From Priestia iocasae (GTDB taxonomy: Bacteria; Bacillota; Bacilli; Bacillales; Bacillaceae_H), in contig NZ_JAFBFC010000004.1 of NCBI RefSeq assembly GCF_016909075.1, positions 62,001 through 126,000 of the forward strand: a DNA stretch of 64,000 bases, read 5' to 3'. Every line of letters starts with the position of its first letter. Positions within the stretch are counted from its first letter, which is position 1. Shown here one piece after another: positions 1-8,968 of the stretch. The notes under the pieces are model-generated. The model was given only the letters and a program-made list of their open reading frames with translations. It did not search any database and was not told where the DNA came from. The position numbers and the translations under genes were made by a program.

Positions 1-1
1 A

Positions 2-133
2 GAATTAAATGGTGTAAAATCCGTAACAGTAAATCTAGAATCAGGTACGGTTGATGTTGCATTTGATTCAACTGCCGTAACTGTGGAGGCGATTAAAGAA
101 ACAATCGACGATCAAGGATACGACGTACAATAA
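2..133 (+). CDS. copZ: Copper chaperone CopZ, C-terminal part (5' end outside window)
   Basis: The reading frame is open from base 2 to a TAA at 131-133 and gives the last 43 residues of a heavy-metal-associated (HMA) domain: the beta-alpha-beta pattern ELNGVKSVTVNLES...GTVDVAFD, ending in IDDQGYDV. The metal-binding CxxC lies upstream of the window. CopZ is a cytosolic Cu(I) chaperone that passes copper to the HMA domains of CopA, the next gene, 162 bp downstream. Gene order copZ-copA is the usual Bacillus arrangement. The identification rests on the fold pattern plus context; a different HMA protein is unlikely. Confidence 0.85.
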   Translation, partial: ELNGVKSVTVNLESGTVDVAFDSTAVTVEAIKETIDDQGYDVQ

Positions 134-188
134 TCTGATTATAAAAAGCTTAGTCGGTGTTGTAACAAATCGAACGAGTAAGCATAAT

Positions 189-277
189 CATATACTATAC
201 TAGGGTATGGTTAGAATAAACGCGTATTAACAAAGCGCGTTTACTTCGGCTGAAAATATACCCCACCATAGTATATT
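189..277. promoter_or_regulatory. Pair of inverted CsoR-like operators between copZ and copA
   Basis: Two 21-base elements at 189-209 (minus orientation) and 257-277 (plus orientation) match at 16 of 21 positions and share the cores ATACCC and ATAGTATAT. The ATACCC/GGGTAT half-site is typical of CsoR copper operators of Bacillus. The second copy also has perfect 7-bp arms (AATATAC at 255-261, GTATATT at 271-277). A separate GC-rich inverted repeat, AAACGCG (218-224) and CGCGTTT (236-242), sits between them. Copper-dependent derepression of copA is inferred. Confidence 0.55.
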
Positions 278-295
278 GGAGCGAGGAGTGAAAAG

Positions 296-2701
296 ATGAG
301 TCAGAAAAAGGAAACAACTCTCCAAATTTCAGGCATGACCTGTGCAGCGTGTGCGACTCGAATTGAGAAAGGGCTAAAAAAACTAGACGGTGTAGAAGAC
401 GCGAATGTCAACTTAGCTCTTGAAAAATCAAACGTAACGTTCGACTCTTCAAAAACTAATGTAGAGGAATTAAAAAAGAAAGTAGAAGCGTTAGGATACG
501 AAGTGGTTACTGAGAAAGCAGATTTCAATGTAACAGGAATGACCTGTGCAGCGTGCGCCAACCGAATTGAAAAGCGTTTAAATAAATTAGACGGTGTGTC
601 GCTTGCAACGGTTAATTTTGCATTAGAGTCCGCTCAAGTGGAGTATAATGAATCAGAAGTTTCTATATTGGATATGAAAGAAGCTATTCAAAAGCTTGGT
701 TTTCAGCTAGAGGAAAAGAAGGATGAAAAAGTTGACCATCGTCAAAAGGAAATTGAAAAGCAAACAGGGAAATTTTTATTTTCTGCTATCTTATCAATTC
801 CATTGCTTTGGGCAATGGTCAGTCACTTTGAATTCACATCTTTTATTTGGCTTCCAGATCTATTTATGAATCCGTGGGTTCAATTGGCGCTTGCCACCCC
901 TGTTCAGTTTGTAATTGGAAGTCAGTTTTACGTTGGTGCGTACAAAGCACTTCGAAATAAAAGTGCCAACATGGATGTATTAGTGGCTCTTGGAACGTCT
1001 GCAGCTTATTTTTACAGTCTGTATGTGAGCATTCAATCAATTGGTTCAGGAGCGCAGATGGTTGAGCTATACTTTGAAACGAGCGCCGTTTTAATTACGC
1101 TTATTTTATTAGGGAAGTTATTTGAAGCAAAAGCAAAAGGTCGCTCATCTGAAGCAATTAAAAAGCTGATGGGACTACAAGCAAAAACAGCAACAGTTTT
1201 GCGAGAGGAAGAAGAAAAGCAAGTACCAATTGAGGACGTCATTGTGGGCGATATCGTGTATGTGAAGCCAGGTGAAAAAGTACCGGTAGACGGTGAGATT
1301 GTCGAAGGTCGCTCAGCTCTAGATGAATCAATGATTACAGGTGAAAGCATCCCTGTCGATAAATCAGTAGGTGATGTGGTTATTGGTTCAACGATCAATA
1401 AAAATGGATTTTTAAAAGTAAAAGCAACAAAAGTGGGGAAAGAAACCGCACTAGCTCAAATTATTAAAGTAGTCGAAGAAGCACAAGGATCAAAAGCGCC
1501 GATTCAGCGTTTAGCAGATGTCATTTCAGGGATTTTTGTCCCAATTGTTATTGGAATTGCCCTTGTTACGTTTCTTGTTTGGTTTTTCTTTGTAAGCCCT
1601 GGAGAATTTGCAGAAGCATTAGAGAAGCTAATTGCGGTTCTCGTTATTGCATGTCCATGCGCACTTGGATTAGCTACCCCGACATCAATCATGGCAGGAT
1701 CTGGTCGTGCAGCCGAGTTTGGAATTTTATTCAAAGGTGGCGAGCACCTTGAAACAACACATCAATTAGATACCATCGTTCTTGATAAAACGGGTACAGT
1801 TACAAATGGAAAGCCAATGTTAACAGATGTCATAGTAACGAGTCCTTATGAAGAACAAGAGTTATTAACGTTTGTAGGAGCAGCTGAGCGTAACTCAGAA
1901 CACCCATTAGCAGAAGCAATTGTTGAAGGAGTAAAAGCACGAGGTATCTCGTTGAGTGAGTCTCAAACATTCGAAGCGATTCCTGGTTACGGCCTTCAAG
2001 CAGAAGTCGAGGGTAAGGTCATTCTAATTGGTACACGTCGTCTCATGAGTAAGCACCATGTGGAAGTGAGTCAAGTGCTTTCGCAAATGGAGCAACTAGA
2101 AAATCAAGGAAAAACAGCTATGTTAGTAGCGATTGATGGTCAACTAGCAGGTCTCGTAGCCGTTGCTGATACAATCAAAGAAACATCGAAGGCAGCCATT
2201 ACACGCTTAAAGAAAATGGGTCTAGATGTAGTGATGATGACCGGTGACAATAAGCAAACGGCTGAAGTCATTGCAAAAGAAGTAGGCATTACGCATGTCA
2301 TTGCAGAAGTCTTACCTGAAGGAAAAGCTGAAGAAGTGAAAAAGCTTCAACGTCAAGGGAAGAAAGTAGCGATGGTTGGTGATGGGATTAATGATGCCCC
2401 AGCCCTTGCCACGGCAGACATTGGAATGGCAATGGGAACGGGCACGGATGTAGCCATGGAGGCTGCAGACCTTACACTCATGCGTGGAGATTTAACGAGT
2501 GTAGCCGACGCTATTTTTATGAGCAAAATGACGATTCGAAACATTAAACAAAACTTATTTTGGGCGTTTGCTTACAACACATTAGGTATACCGATAGCGG
2601 CTCTAGGATTTCTTGCCCCATGGCTTGCAGGAGCTGCGATGGCGTTTAGCTCTGTATCCGTTGTGTTAAATGCATTACGCTTGCAACGAGTGAAGCTTTA
2701 A
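296..2701 (+). CDS. copA: Copper-exporting P-type ATPase CopA
   Basis: This P1B-type ATPase uses ATP to export Cu(I) across the cell membrane. The 801 residues match the usual Bacillus CopA length. Two N-terminal HMA domains each carry MTCAAC (about residues 14-19 and 82-87). They are followed by eight expected membrane spans, the TGES actuator motif, the CPC copper-binding motif in membrane (CPCALG, near residue 453), the phosphorylated Asp in DKTGT (near 497), the SEHP motif and GDGINDAP (near 695). The ATG at 296 has a GAGGAG ribosome binding site 8 bases upstream. It follows copZ and precedes a His-rich exported protein 17 bp away, so a copper-resistance operon is likely, controlled by the CsoR-like sites just upstream. 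Confidence 0.97.
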   Translation: MSQKKETTLQISGMTCAACATRIEKGLKKLDGVEDANVNLALEKSNVTFDSSKTNVEELKKKVEALGYEVVTEKADFNVTGMTCAACANRIEKRLNKLDGVSLATVNFALESAQVEYNESEVSILDMKEAIQKLGFQLEEKKDEKVDHRQKEIEKQTGKFLFSAILSIPLLWAMVSHFEFTSFIWLPDLFMNPWVQLALATPVQFVIGSQFYVGAYKALRNKSANMDVLVALGTSAAYFYSLYVSIQSIGSGAQMVELYFETSAVLITLILLGKLFEAKAKGRSSEAIKKLMGLQAKTATVLREEEEKQVPIEDVIVGDIVYVKPGEKVPVDGEIVEGRSALDESMITGESIPVDKSVGDVVIGSTINKNGFLKVKATKVGKETALAQIIKVVEEAQGSKAPIQRLADVISGIFVPIVIGIALVTFLVWFFFVSPGEFAEALEKLIAVLVIACPCALGLATPTSIMAGSGRAAEFGILFKGGEHLETTHQLDTIVLDKTGTVTNGKPMLTDVIVTSPYEEQELLTFVGAAERNSEHPLAEAIVEGVKARGISLSESQTFEAIPGYGLQAEVEGKVILIGTRRLMSKHHVEVSQVLSQMEQLENQGKTAMLVAIDGQLAGLVAVADTIKETSKAAITRLKKMGLDVVMMTGDNKQTAEVIAKEVGITHVIAEVLPEGKAEEVKKLQRQGKKVAMVGDGINDAPALATADIGMAMGTGTDVAMEAADLTLMRGDLTSVADAIFMSKMTIRNIKQNLFWAFAYNTLGIPIAALGFLAPWLAGAAMAFSSVSVVLNALRLQRVKL

Positions 2702-2718
2702 AAAATGGAGGATGTTAA

Positions 2719-3555
2719 ATGAATAAAATCATCGTGATGTGGGGGCTTTCAGCCGTCTTGTTTTTAGCCGCTGTTATTGGTGTTTATACGTTTTATGAGA
2801 AAATGAATGGAAACGAAAGTCATCATGCTCATGAAGTAGCAAGTCAAAAAGAAAGTGAAGTTGATCATCAGCATGGAAAAGATGAGCATGAGGATCATTC
2901 AGCACATAGTGATAGTGCTAAAAGTGAAGTAACAACAAATGTCACCTATGAAAATGCAATCATTACAATTGAGGTAAAGGACAAAGAAGGCGATACACCT
3001 GAACTAGCGCTATCACATGAGAAAATGATGCACCTTATCATTGTAAGTAGTGATTTGAATCATTACTATCATGTACACCCTGAGAGACATGCAAATGGTC
3101 TATATACAAAAGAATTTCATCTGCCAAATGGTGCTTATAAAGTCTTTGTAGATATAAAACCAAAAAATATTGCCTACCATGTAAGTCCTGTTGAACTTCA
3201 TATAGGTGATGAGCAGCATCATCACGAAAGCAATCAGTTAACACCAGATCAAGAGTTAAAGAAAACGGTTGATGGAAAAGAAGTGGAACTAACAACAACA
3301 CCTTTACAAGCAGGAGAGCCTGTCACGCTTACATTTGATACGAAAGAAGCCACACCTGAACCATATTTAGGTGCACTTGGTCACGTTGTTATTTTAGATG
3401 AAACAGGTGAAAAATTTTTACATGTTCATCCAACATCAAAAGATCAAACCGTCTTTGAAACAACGTTTGCCGAGCCGGGGTTGTATAAAGTATGGGGTGA
3501 ATTTCAATTTGATGGTAACGTACATGTTTATCCATTTGTCATTGAAGTTAAATGA
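2719..3555 (+). CDS. Membrane-anchored His-rich protein with two HVHP domains, probable copper-related
   Basis: The 278-residue protein starts with one hydrophobic segment (residues 5-25) that acts as a signal anchor. A His/Asp/Glu-rich linker (about 34-68) follows, then two related beta-rich domains, each with an HVHP motif (YYHVHPE near 116 and FLHVHPT near 236). It has no lipobox. No characterised family is recognised with certainty; the domains resemble the YtkA/FixH-like immunoglobulin-type group. It lies 17 bp after copA, has its own AGGAGG-like site (GGAGGATG), and is followed by a strong terminator, so it is probably the last gene of the copper operon. Binding of copper outside the membrane is inferred from the histidines and context. 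Confidence 0.75.
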   Translation: MNKIIVMWGLSAVLFLAAVIGVYTFYEKMNGNESHHAHEVASQKESEVDHQHGKDEHEDHSAHSDSAKSEVTTNVTYENAIITIEVKDKEGDTPELALSHEKMMHLIIVSSDLNHYYHVHPERHANGLYTKEFHLPNGAYKVFVDIKPKNIAYHVSPVELHIGDEQHHHESNQLTPDQELKKTVDGKEVELTTTPLQAGEPVTLTFDTKEATPEPYLGALGHVVILDETGEKFLHVHPTSKDQTVFETTFAEPGLYKVWGEFQFDGNVHVYPFVIEVK

Positions 3556-3561
3556 TTAAAA

Positions 3562-3594
3562 AGAATCAGAGTCCTGGACTCTGGTTCTTTTTTT
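3562..3594 (+). terminator. Rho-independent terminator after the copper operon
   Basis: A 13-bp stem (AGAATCAGAGTCC with GGACTCTGGTTCT, one G-T pair) with a one-base loop is followed by a run of seven T residues. Confidence 0.85.
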
Positions 3595-3667
3595 ACACAT
3601 GTTCAATAATCTTACTCATCTTCATTCCATTGTTTTATAAAAAAACGTACAAGTAATGCATCATGGT

Positions 3668-3697
3668 AAGCTACTGACGAAGGTTAGTAGCTTTTTT
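3668..3697 (+). terminator. Second terminator-like hairpin upstream of gerA operon
   Basis: Perfect 8-bp stem AAGCTACT / AGTAGCTT followed by TTTT. No gene lies between it and the previous terminator, so it may be a back-up terminator or the end of a short untranslated transcript. Confidence 0.6.
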
Positions 3698-3783
3698 GTA
3701 TGTGAATTTTTAGTGAAGATATCATTAAATACTAAAAATAGGAAAAGGTAAGAATAACAAAAGTCAGTCAGGAGGGACGTTCG

Positions 3784-5343
3784 TTGTCTGGATGGAAAAT
3801 TCATCGTAAGCATGACAAAAAGCAAAACAAGACAGAACAGGAAAATGAACAAAAAACGAATAGCCAAACAAATGCGATAACTTCTGACGACCTTCAATTA
3901 GATGAGCTTCTTAAGCTTTGTAAAAAGTCGGCTGACTTCGTATCGTTTCGTTACTCAGAAGACAACGATTACTACATCCATTACTACAAAAGCATTGTGG
4001 ATCCAAACATTCTTCATAAATGTATTTTACCTCATTTAAATGGAAAAGAAAGGGGAGGTACATTGTTTGACTTACAATGTGCTCTTCCCATTGATGATAC
4101 TGAGCTTGTGAACGATGTCAACAAGATAAGTGAGTCTGTTTTGTCAGGTTCCGTGTTGATTCAAGGAAAAGGAAATACGAAAGAAGTGTTGACCATTCCT
4201 GCCGCTTCCATTGAAAAGCGAGCTGTTTCACTGCCGGAAGTGGAGTATAGCGTTGTTGGTCCGAAAGAAGCATTTGTTGAATCAATCGATGCAAACCTCA
4301 ATCTTATTCGAAAAAGACTTCCTATACCTGAATTGATTGTAGAAGAGTTAAAAGTAGGGAGATTAACGAAGACACGTGTTGCGATTATTTACATGGAGAA
4401 AATTGCGGATGAAGAAAATGTGAATACCGTCATACAGCGTATAAAAGATTTTGATTACGATAAAATCATTGATAGTTCCATTATTGCTCAGCTCATTTCC
4501 GATAATAGTAGCTCACCTTTTCCACAAATGATTGATACAGAGCGTCCAGATCGTGTCGTAGGAGTAGTAACCGAAGGAAAGATTGCGGTTGTTGTAGATG
4601 GGTCTCCTCATGTGTTAACAGGTCCAACTCCGCTAGAAGAATTTTTTTCTGCGTTTGAAGACTACTATCTACCTTGGCATTTTGCATCTGCTTTTCGCTT
4701 AATTCGTTTGTTTGCCGTGTTTTTCTCAGTTATCTCTACACCACTTTATGTCGCTGTTTTAACGTATCATTACGAGATGATTCCCAAAAATTTATTAAGT
4801 CCACTTATTGCTTCGCGAAGTGGAATTCCATTTCCACCGATTATTGAAGCGTGTATTTTGGAATTAACAATTGAGCTATTAAGAGAGGCTGGAGCAAGGC
4901 TACCGACAAAAATCGGTCAGACAATCGGTATCGTGGGGGGGATTGTAATTGGAACAGCAGCGGTTCAAGCTGGTTTGACAAGTAACGTGCTACTTATCCT
5001 TGTTGCACTTGCTGCACTTGCTTCATTTACAACGCCTGTGTATCAAATGGGTAATGTGATTCGTTTAATTCGCTTTCCATTTCTGTTATTTGCTCAACTT
5101 TGGGGCTTGATTGGTGTTACCTTTTGCTTTGCTTTGTTTATTGGTCATATTTTAAAACTAACATCACTAGGGCGTCCATATATTGCCCCAGTGTATCCAC
5201 TTCGACTTGTGGACTTAAAAGACTCACTTTTTAGACTACCAAATTATCTTCAAAAAAATCGCCCAACTCAAATGAGGTCAGATGTTTCTGAACGGTTTCA
5301 TTTAGAGTCTCATAAGCGGAAGAATCGTGATATCGAAGACTGA
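3784..5343 (+). CDS. gerA-type A subunit: Spore germination protein, GerA (A subunit) family
   Basis: This is the A subunit of a nutrient germinant receptor in the spore inner membrane. The 519 residues are typical. A hydrophilic N-terminal region of about 300 residues, starting with a Lys/Gln-rich stretch, is followed by the conserved core (ERPDRVVGVVTEGKIAVVVDG, PEDYY-like FEDYYLPWHFASAFR) and 4-5 membrane helices. The start is a TTG at 3784, placed 6 bases after AGGAGGG; no upstream ATG fits. It heads an A-B-C operon with 14 bp to the next gene. Such operons are normally transcribed by sigma-G in the forespore, but I could not define a clear sigma-G promoter. The specific germinant cannot be predicted. 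Confidence 0.93.
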   Translation: MSGWKIHRKHDKKQNKTEQENEQKTNSQTNAITSDDLQLDELLKLCKKSADFVSFRYSEDNDYYIHYYKSIVDPNILHKCILPHLNGKERGGTLFDLQCALPIDDTELVNDVNKISESVLSGSVLIQGKGNTKEVLTIPAASIEKRAVSLPEVEYSVVGPKEAFVESIDANLNLIRKRLPIPELIVEELKVGRLTKTRVAIIYMEKIADEENVNTVIQRIKDFDYDKIIDSSIIAQLISDNSSSPFPQMIDTERPDRVVGVVTEGKIAVVVDGSPHVLTGPTPLEEFFSAFEDYYLPWHFASAFRLIRLFAVFFSVISTPLYVAVLTYHYEMIPKNLLSPLIASRSGIPFPPIIEACILELTIELLREAGARLPTKIGQTIGIVGGIVIGTAAVQAGLTSNVLLILVALAALASFTTPVYQMGNVIRLIRFPFLLFAQLWGLIGVTFCFALFIGHILKLTSLGRPYIAPVYPLRLVDLKDSLFRLPNYLQKNRPTQMRSDVSERFHLESHKRKNRDIED

Positions 5344-5357
5344 AAGGAGGGCTATTC

Positions 5358-6446
5358 ATGTATCCATTACCAAAAAAAGATAAACAAGTGTCCCCTTATT
5401 TAGTATTTTATTTAATTCATACGATGCAAGTTGGGGTTGGTATTTTAGGATTTGAACGTTATATCGCCAAATCGGCTGGACATAGTGCATGGATGGCCGT
5501 CATTACTTCAGGATTATCCATTCTCATTTTAATTTGGCTTTCTTATCGGATATTAAACAAAGGAAACAATGACATCGTAGCTATTCAACATGATGTGTTT
5601 GGAAAATGGATTGGGGGAGCACTTAGCTTTTTTTTCATTCTCTATTATGCAGCGCTTGTGCTTGTTATTTTACGAACGTATGTCGAAGTCCTTAATGTGT
5701 GGATGTTTTCTGATGTGTATTCCTGGGTATTTATCTCTCTCATTCTAATCATTGCGTATTACTATACCGTAGGTGGATTTAGAGTGGTGACAGGCATTAG
5801 CTTTTTAGGTGTCATTTATGGATTCCCGCTTTTATTAGTAAAATACTTTCCCATTAAAGAAGGAAATATAGGAAACTTACTTCCACTGTTTGATATTACA
5901 TTTCCACAGTTATATGAAGCGACAAAAGCAATGACGTTAAATTATTTAGGGTTTGAAGTGTTATTTATGTTTTATCCATTCGTAAAGGACGCCCCTAAAT
6001 CAGAAAAGTGGGCACATTTCGGCGCATTATTTAGTTTAGCGATTTATTTGCTTGCGATTTTTGTATCGTTTATTTACTTTAGTCAAGAACAGCTGAAAAC
6101 AACGATTTGGTCAACGCTGACGTTATGGAAGATTGTTGATTTATCAATCATTGAACGATTTGAGTATGTAGGAATTTGCGTTTGGTTTTTCGTTGTTTTA
6201 CCGAATATTTGTATCGGTTTATGGTGTGCTAGTCGTGGCATGCATCGATTGTTTTCAGTCAGACAAAAAAGTAGCCTTCGAGTAATCTGTGTGCTTCTCT
6301 TTGTAGCGGCTATCCTGTTAAATGATCGTCAAAAGATAGATTTAGCAAATGACTGGATGTCCCGCACTGGGTATTATGTTATTTATTTTTACATTCCATT
6401 TTTATTTATTATGCAATGGATGATGACAAGGGTGAGAAAACGATGA
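5358..6446 (+). CDS. gerB-type B subunit: Spore germination protein, GerB (B subunit) family
   Basis: The 362-residue integral membrane protein has about ten hydrophobic segments and belongs to the amino-acid permease-like (APC) group of germinant receptor B subunits, which contribute to germinant recognition. The ATG at 5358 follows AAAGGAGGG. It starts 14 bp after the A subunit and its stop codon overlaps the C-subunit start (ATGA), which indicates translational coupling and equal production of the subunits. Confidence 0.93.
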   Translation: MYPLPKKDKQVSPYLVFYLIHTMQVGVGILGFERYIAKSAGHSAWMAVITSGLSILILIWLSYRILNKGNNDIVAIQHDVFGKWIGGALSFFFILYYAALVLVILRTYVEVLNVWMFSDVYSWVFISLILIIAYYYTVGGFRVVTGISFLGVIYGFPLLLVKYFPIKEGNIGNLLPLFDITFPQLYEATKAMTLNYLGFEVLFMFYPFVKDAPKSEKWAHFGALFSLAIYLLAIFVSFIYFSQEQLKTTIWSTLTLWKIVDLSIIERFEYVGICVWFFVVLPNICIGLWCASRGMHRLFSVRQKSSLRVICVLLFVAAILLNDRQKIDLANDWMSRTGYYVIYFYIPFLFIMQWMMTRVRKR

Positions 6447-7528
6447 GGAAAGTAGCAAAGCTTTTCTTGATTATTAGCTTTATCTGCATAACAGGGTGTG
6501 TACCCTCAAAAAAAATCTTGGAGGAAATTCAAATTGTCCAAGCGGCAGGATATGATCCTGCTGAAGGGGGAGATGAAAATGCATTACGCGGAACAGCTGG
6601 TTCAGCGTATATTCCGCCAGTAGAAGGAGAAATGTCACGTAATATTGTGTTTTCAGCAGTTGGGAATACAAGTAAACAAATTCGACAAAGCATTCAAAGT
6701 AAATCTTCAAAGCCTATTGAAATTGGACGAATTGGCATCCTTATTTTTAATGAAGAGCTTGCTAAAAAAGGCGTGATGAACATCATTGATAATTTTCAGC
6801 GTGACCCTCATATTGGCCGTGATATTTATCTCGTCGTGTCTGAAGGAAGTGCGTATGATATTCTAAATGCAGATTATTTAGAAGGTGAATCGTCTCCGCA
6901 GTATATTACTGATATTGTTCATCAAAATATGGACCGAACCATTCCAAAAGTGGACTTACACCGGTTTCTGTTTCAGCACGAGTCAAAAGGGTTTGATCCA
7001 TTTATGCCCATTATAAAAAAAGAAAAAGAGCAGATAGCCGTTCAAGGAATTGCCCTATTTAATAGTGACAAGTATGTAGGAAGGATTTCCTTAAAAGATT
7101 CTTATATTTTTAAGATGTTGTTTGAGGACATTCGCCAAGGTCAATTGGAAACGAAATGGAAGGACAAGTATGTTAGTATACAAAATTTAGATTCTAATTC
7201 TGATTATGAAATACGTAAACAAAATGGACAATATGAAGCGAAGTTTACGATTGAATTAGATGGACGCGTATCAGAAAGTGGTGGTCTTGATTTAACGAAA
7301 AAGAAGAATATTGAAAATATTGAAAGGGCGACTGAAAAAGAAATTAAAAAGCAAGTCGAAGCACTACTTGCCAAGTTTAAAAAGCTCAACGTGGATCCAC
7401 TAGGAATTGGTGACAAAGCAAGACAAAAAGGACTTTACAAAAAAGCATCATGGAACAGTCAATATCAACAATTACCTGTCAAAGTCCATGTTAGCGTAAA
7501 TGTAGTTCAAGCTGGGATAATGGAGTGA
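6443..7528 (+). CDS. gerC-type C subunit: Spore germination lipoprotein, GerC (C subunit) family
   Basis: The C subunit is a lipoprotein on the outer face of the spore inner membrane. The chosen ATG at 6443 overlaps the gerB stop in ATGA and follows AAGGGTGAG. From this start the protein has 361 residues and a lipoprotein signal ending ICITGC, with the lipidated Cys at residue 19. A longer reading frame from 6416 would bury the signal peptide and is rejected. Conserved GerC landmarks include the GRIGILIFNEELAKKG region and the C-terminal Lys-rich helical domain. No clear terminator follows. Confidence 0.93.
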   Translation: MRKVAKLFLIISFICITGCVPSKKILEEIQIVQAAGYDPAEGGDENALRGTAGSAYIPPVEGEMSRNIVFSAVGNTSKQIRQSIQSKSSKPIEIGRIGILIFNEELAKKGVMNIIDNFQRDPHIGRDIYLVVSEGSAYDILNADYLEGESSPQYITDIVHQNMDRTIPKVDLHRFLFQHESKGFDPFMPIIKKEKEQIAVQGIALFNSDKYVGRISLKDSYIFKMLFEDIRQGQLETKWKDKYVSIQNLDSNSDYEIRKQNGQYEAKFTIELDGRVSESGGLDLTKKKNIENIERATEKEIKKQVEALLAKFKKLNVDPLGIGDKARQKGLYKKASWNSQYQQLPVKVHVSVNVVQAGIME

Positions 7529-7645
7529 AGCTGGTGATGAGGAACTTTTGTTTTTTATCCAAATATAAAAAGAAAAATTCAGAAATTGATTATGTCTAAA
7601 ATGAAGTTATAATTTGATCTCTAGTTCATCATCGTAGACTAAATA

Positions 7646-7684
7646 AAGTAGTGGTTTGTGTTTGTTCTAAACACGAGCCACTAC
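7646..7684 (-). terminator. Hairpin at the end of the small membrane protein gene
   Basis: GTAGTGGTTTGTGT and ACACGAGCCACTAC form an imperfect stem of about 14 bp that overlaps the stop codon of the minus-strand gene. The T-rich stretch after it is short, so the call is moderate. Confidence 0.5.
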
Positions 7685-7923
7685 TCAAGAGTTAGAAGCA
7701 CCGTTGTAAAGCTCCTCATACTGGATTTCCAATCTTTCATACCACTAAATCCAATTAAACCCGTGAAAAAAGAAATGATGGTAACAATTAAAACAATGGT
7801 TAGAAGGTGGGCTGCTAATAGATTTTCAATTGAATGGAATATACTTGTGAAACTCACTAATAAGAACAATTCTAAACAAACGAAGGATGCTATGAATGAG
7901 TAAAAGTTCATTTTATGTGCCAA
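7681..7923 (-). CDS. Small membrane protein, unknown
   Basis: This 80-residue protein has two hydrophobic segments (about residues 8-29 and 36-60) and a basic C-terminus. It is read from a TTG at 7923 preceded by AGGAGTG at good spacing on the minus strand. Its TAG stop lies inside a hairpin arm, which serves as its terminator. An overlapping plus-strand frame of similar length lacks a ribosome binding site. I do not recognise a family. Confidence 0.6.
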   Translation of the reverse strand: MAHKMNFYSFIASFVCLELFLLVSFTSIFHSIENLLAAHLLTIVLIVTIISFFTGLIGFSGMKDWKSSMRSFTTVLLTLE

Positions 7924-8163
7924 TCTATTTCACTCCTATTTCAACTATTGATAATAGTCAATCGTTCTTTGACTAACCGACGTATCCTGTTAGATTGAAT
8001 TGATATGCATACAATTAAATTTTACCATAAATTTGTAAAGAGACAGCAGTCTACGCAATCAAATGCAAAAATTTAGAAAAAAGCTAAAAGCAAATAAGTG
8101 AAAGTTTTGTCTTATATTCTAATTCGTCACTTTGTAAAGAAGATAAGGAATATTCTGGTTTTT

Positions 8164-8172
8164 TGGTATAAT
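8164..8172 (+). promoter_or_regulatory. Extended -10 promoter for the HAD hydrolase gene
   Basis: TGGTATAAT is a consensus extended -10 (TGnTATAAT) 43 bases upstream of the ATG at 8215. A poor -35 (ATTCTG region) is compensated by the TG motif. The remainder of 7924-8214 shows no gene. Confidence 0.6.
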
Positions 8173-8214
8173 GAATCTAAACGATTATTGGTAGAAGTAA
8201 AGAGGGAGAGAAGC

Positions 8215-8880
8215 ATGTTGCAATCACTTATTTTTGATATGGATGGGACTCTATTTCAAACAGATAAAATATTAGAATTGTCACTTGAGGATACGTTTAA
8301 CCACTTACGATCATTACATTTATGGGATACAGATACCCCAATTGATACATACCGTAAAATAATGGGTGTACCTTTACCAAAAGTTTGGGAAGCTTTGTTG
8401 CCTAATCATTCAAATGAGGTAAGAGAACAAACGGATGCTTATTTTCTAGAGAGGCTTATTGAAAACATAAGCAGTGGAAAAGGTGCTTTATATCCAAATG
8501 TAAAAGAAATATTGACGTACTTAAAAGACAATCATTATTCCATTTACATAGCGAGTAATGGATTAGTCGCATACTTACAAGCAATCGTAAAATATTATCA
8601 ATTAGATTATTGGGTTACTGAAACGTTTAGTATTCAGCAGATCCAAACCCTTGATAAAGGAGATTTAGTTAAAACAATTATGAAGAAGTATGACATTCGA
8701 CATGCGGCAGTTGTGGGCGATCGTCTATCTGATATAAACGCAGCAAAAGATAATGGATTAACTGCAATTGGGTGTAATTTTGATTTTGCACAAGAAGAGG
8801 AACTTGCTCAAGCTGATTTTGTAATAGATGATTTAATGGAGTTAAAAGCTATAGTACCAAGTATAAAAATAGCATATTGA
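8215..8880 (+). CDS. HAD-superfamily hydrolase (phosphoglycolate phosphatase-like)
   Basis: The 221-residue protein has the HAD motifs of a subclass I phosphatase: DMDGTLF at residues 7-13 with the nucleophilic Asp, SNG near 117 (motif II Ser), a Lys near 142, and GDRLSDINAAKDNG near 163 with acidic Mg ligands. A helical cap lies between motifs I and II. The ATG at 8215 follows AGAGGGAG; an in-frame start at 8098 has no ribosome binding site and would lie upstream of the extended -10 promoter. The substrate is unknown; small sugar phosphates are typical of this group. Confidence 0.88.
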   Translation: MLQSLIFDMDGTLFQTDKILELSLEDTFNHLRSLHLWDTDTPIDTYRKIMGVPLPKVWEALLPNHSNEVREQTDAYFLERLIENISSGKGALYPNVKEILTYLKDNHYSIYIASNGLVAYLQAIVKYYQLDYWVTETFSIQQIQTLDKGDLVKTIMKKYDIRHAAVVGDRLSDINAAKDNGLTAIGCNFDFAQEEELAQADFVIDDLMELKAIVPSIKIAY

Positions 8881-8968
8881 AGTAAGGTTACTTTAAGAGA
8901 TATAGTCGCATTGATATAGTTGATAGTTTATGATCCTATAATTGTAAAAAGAGAAAAGGGGATATAAC

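Noticed and set aside
301-561. 86-codon frame antisense to copA
   Set aside because: Lies fully within copA, no ribosome binding site, composition of a shadow frame.
7658-7903. 81-codon plus-strand frame opposite the small membrane gene
   Set aside because: No ribosome binding site; the opposite strand has AGGAGTG, a TTG start and a hydrophobic product.
8098-8214. 39-codon N-terminal extension of the HAD hydrolase
   Set aside because: Contains the extended -10 promoter and lacks a ribosome binding site; the family starts at DMDGTLF near residue 7 of the shorter form.
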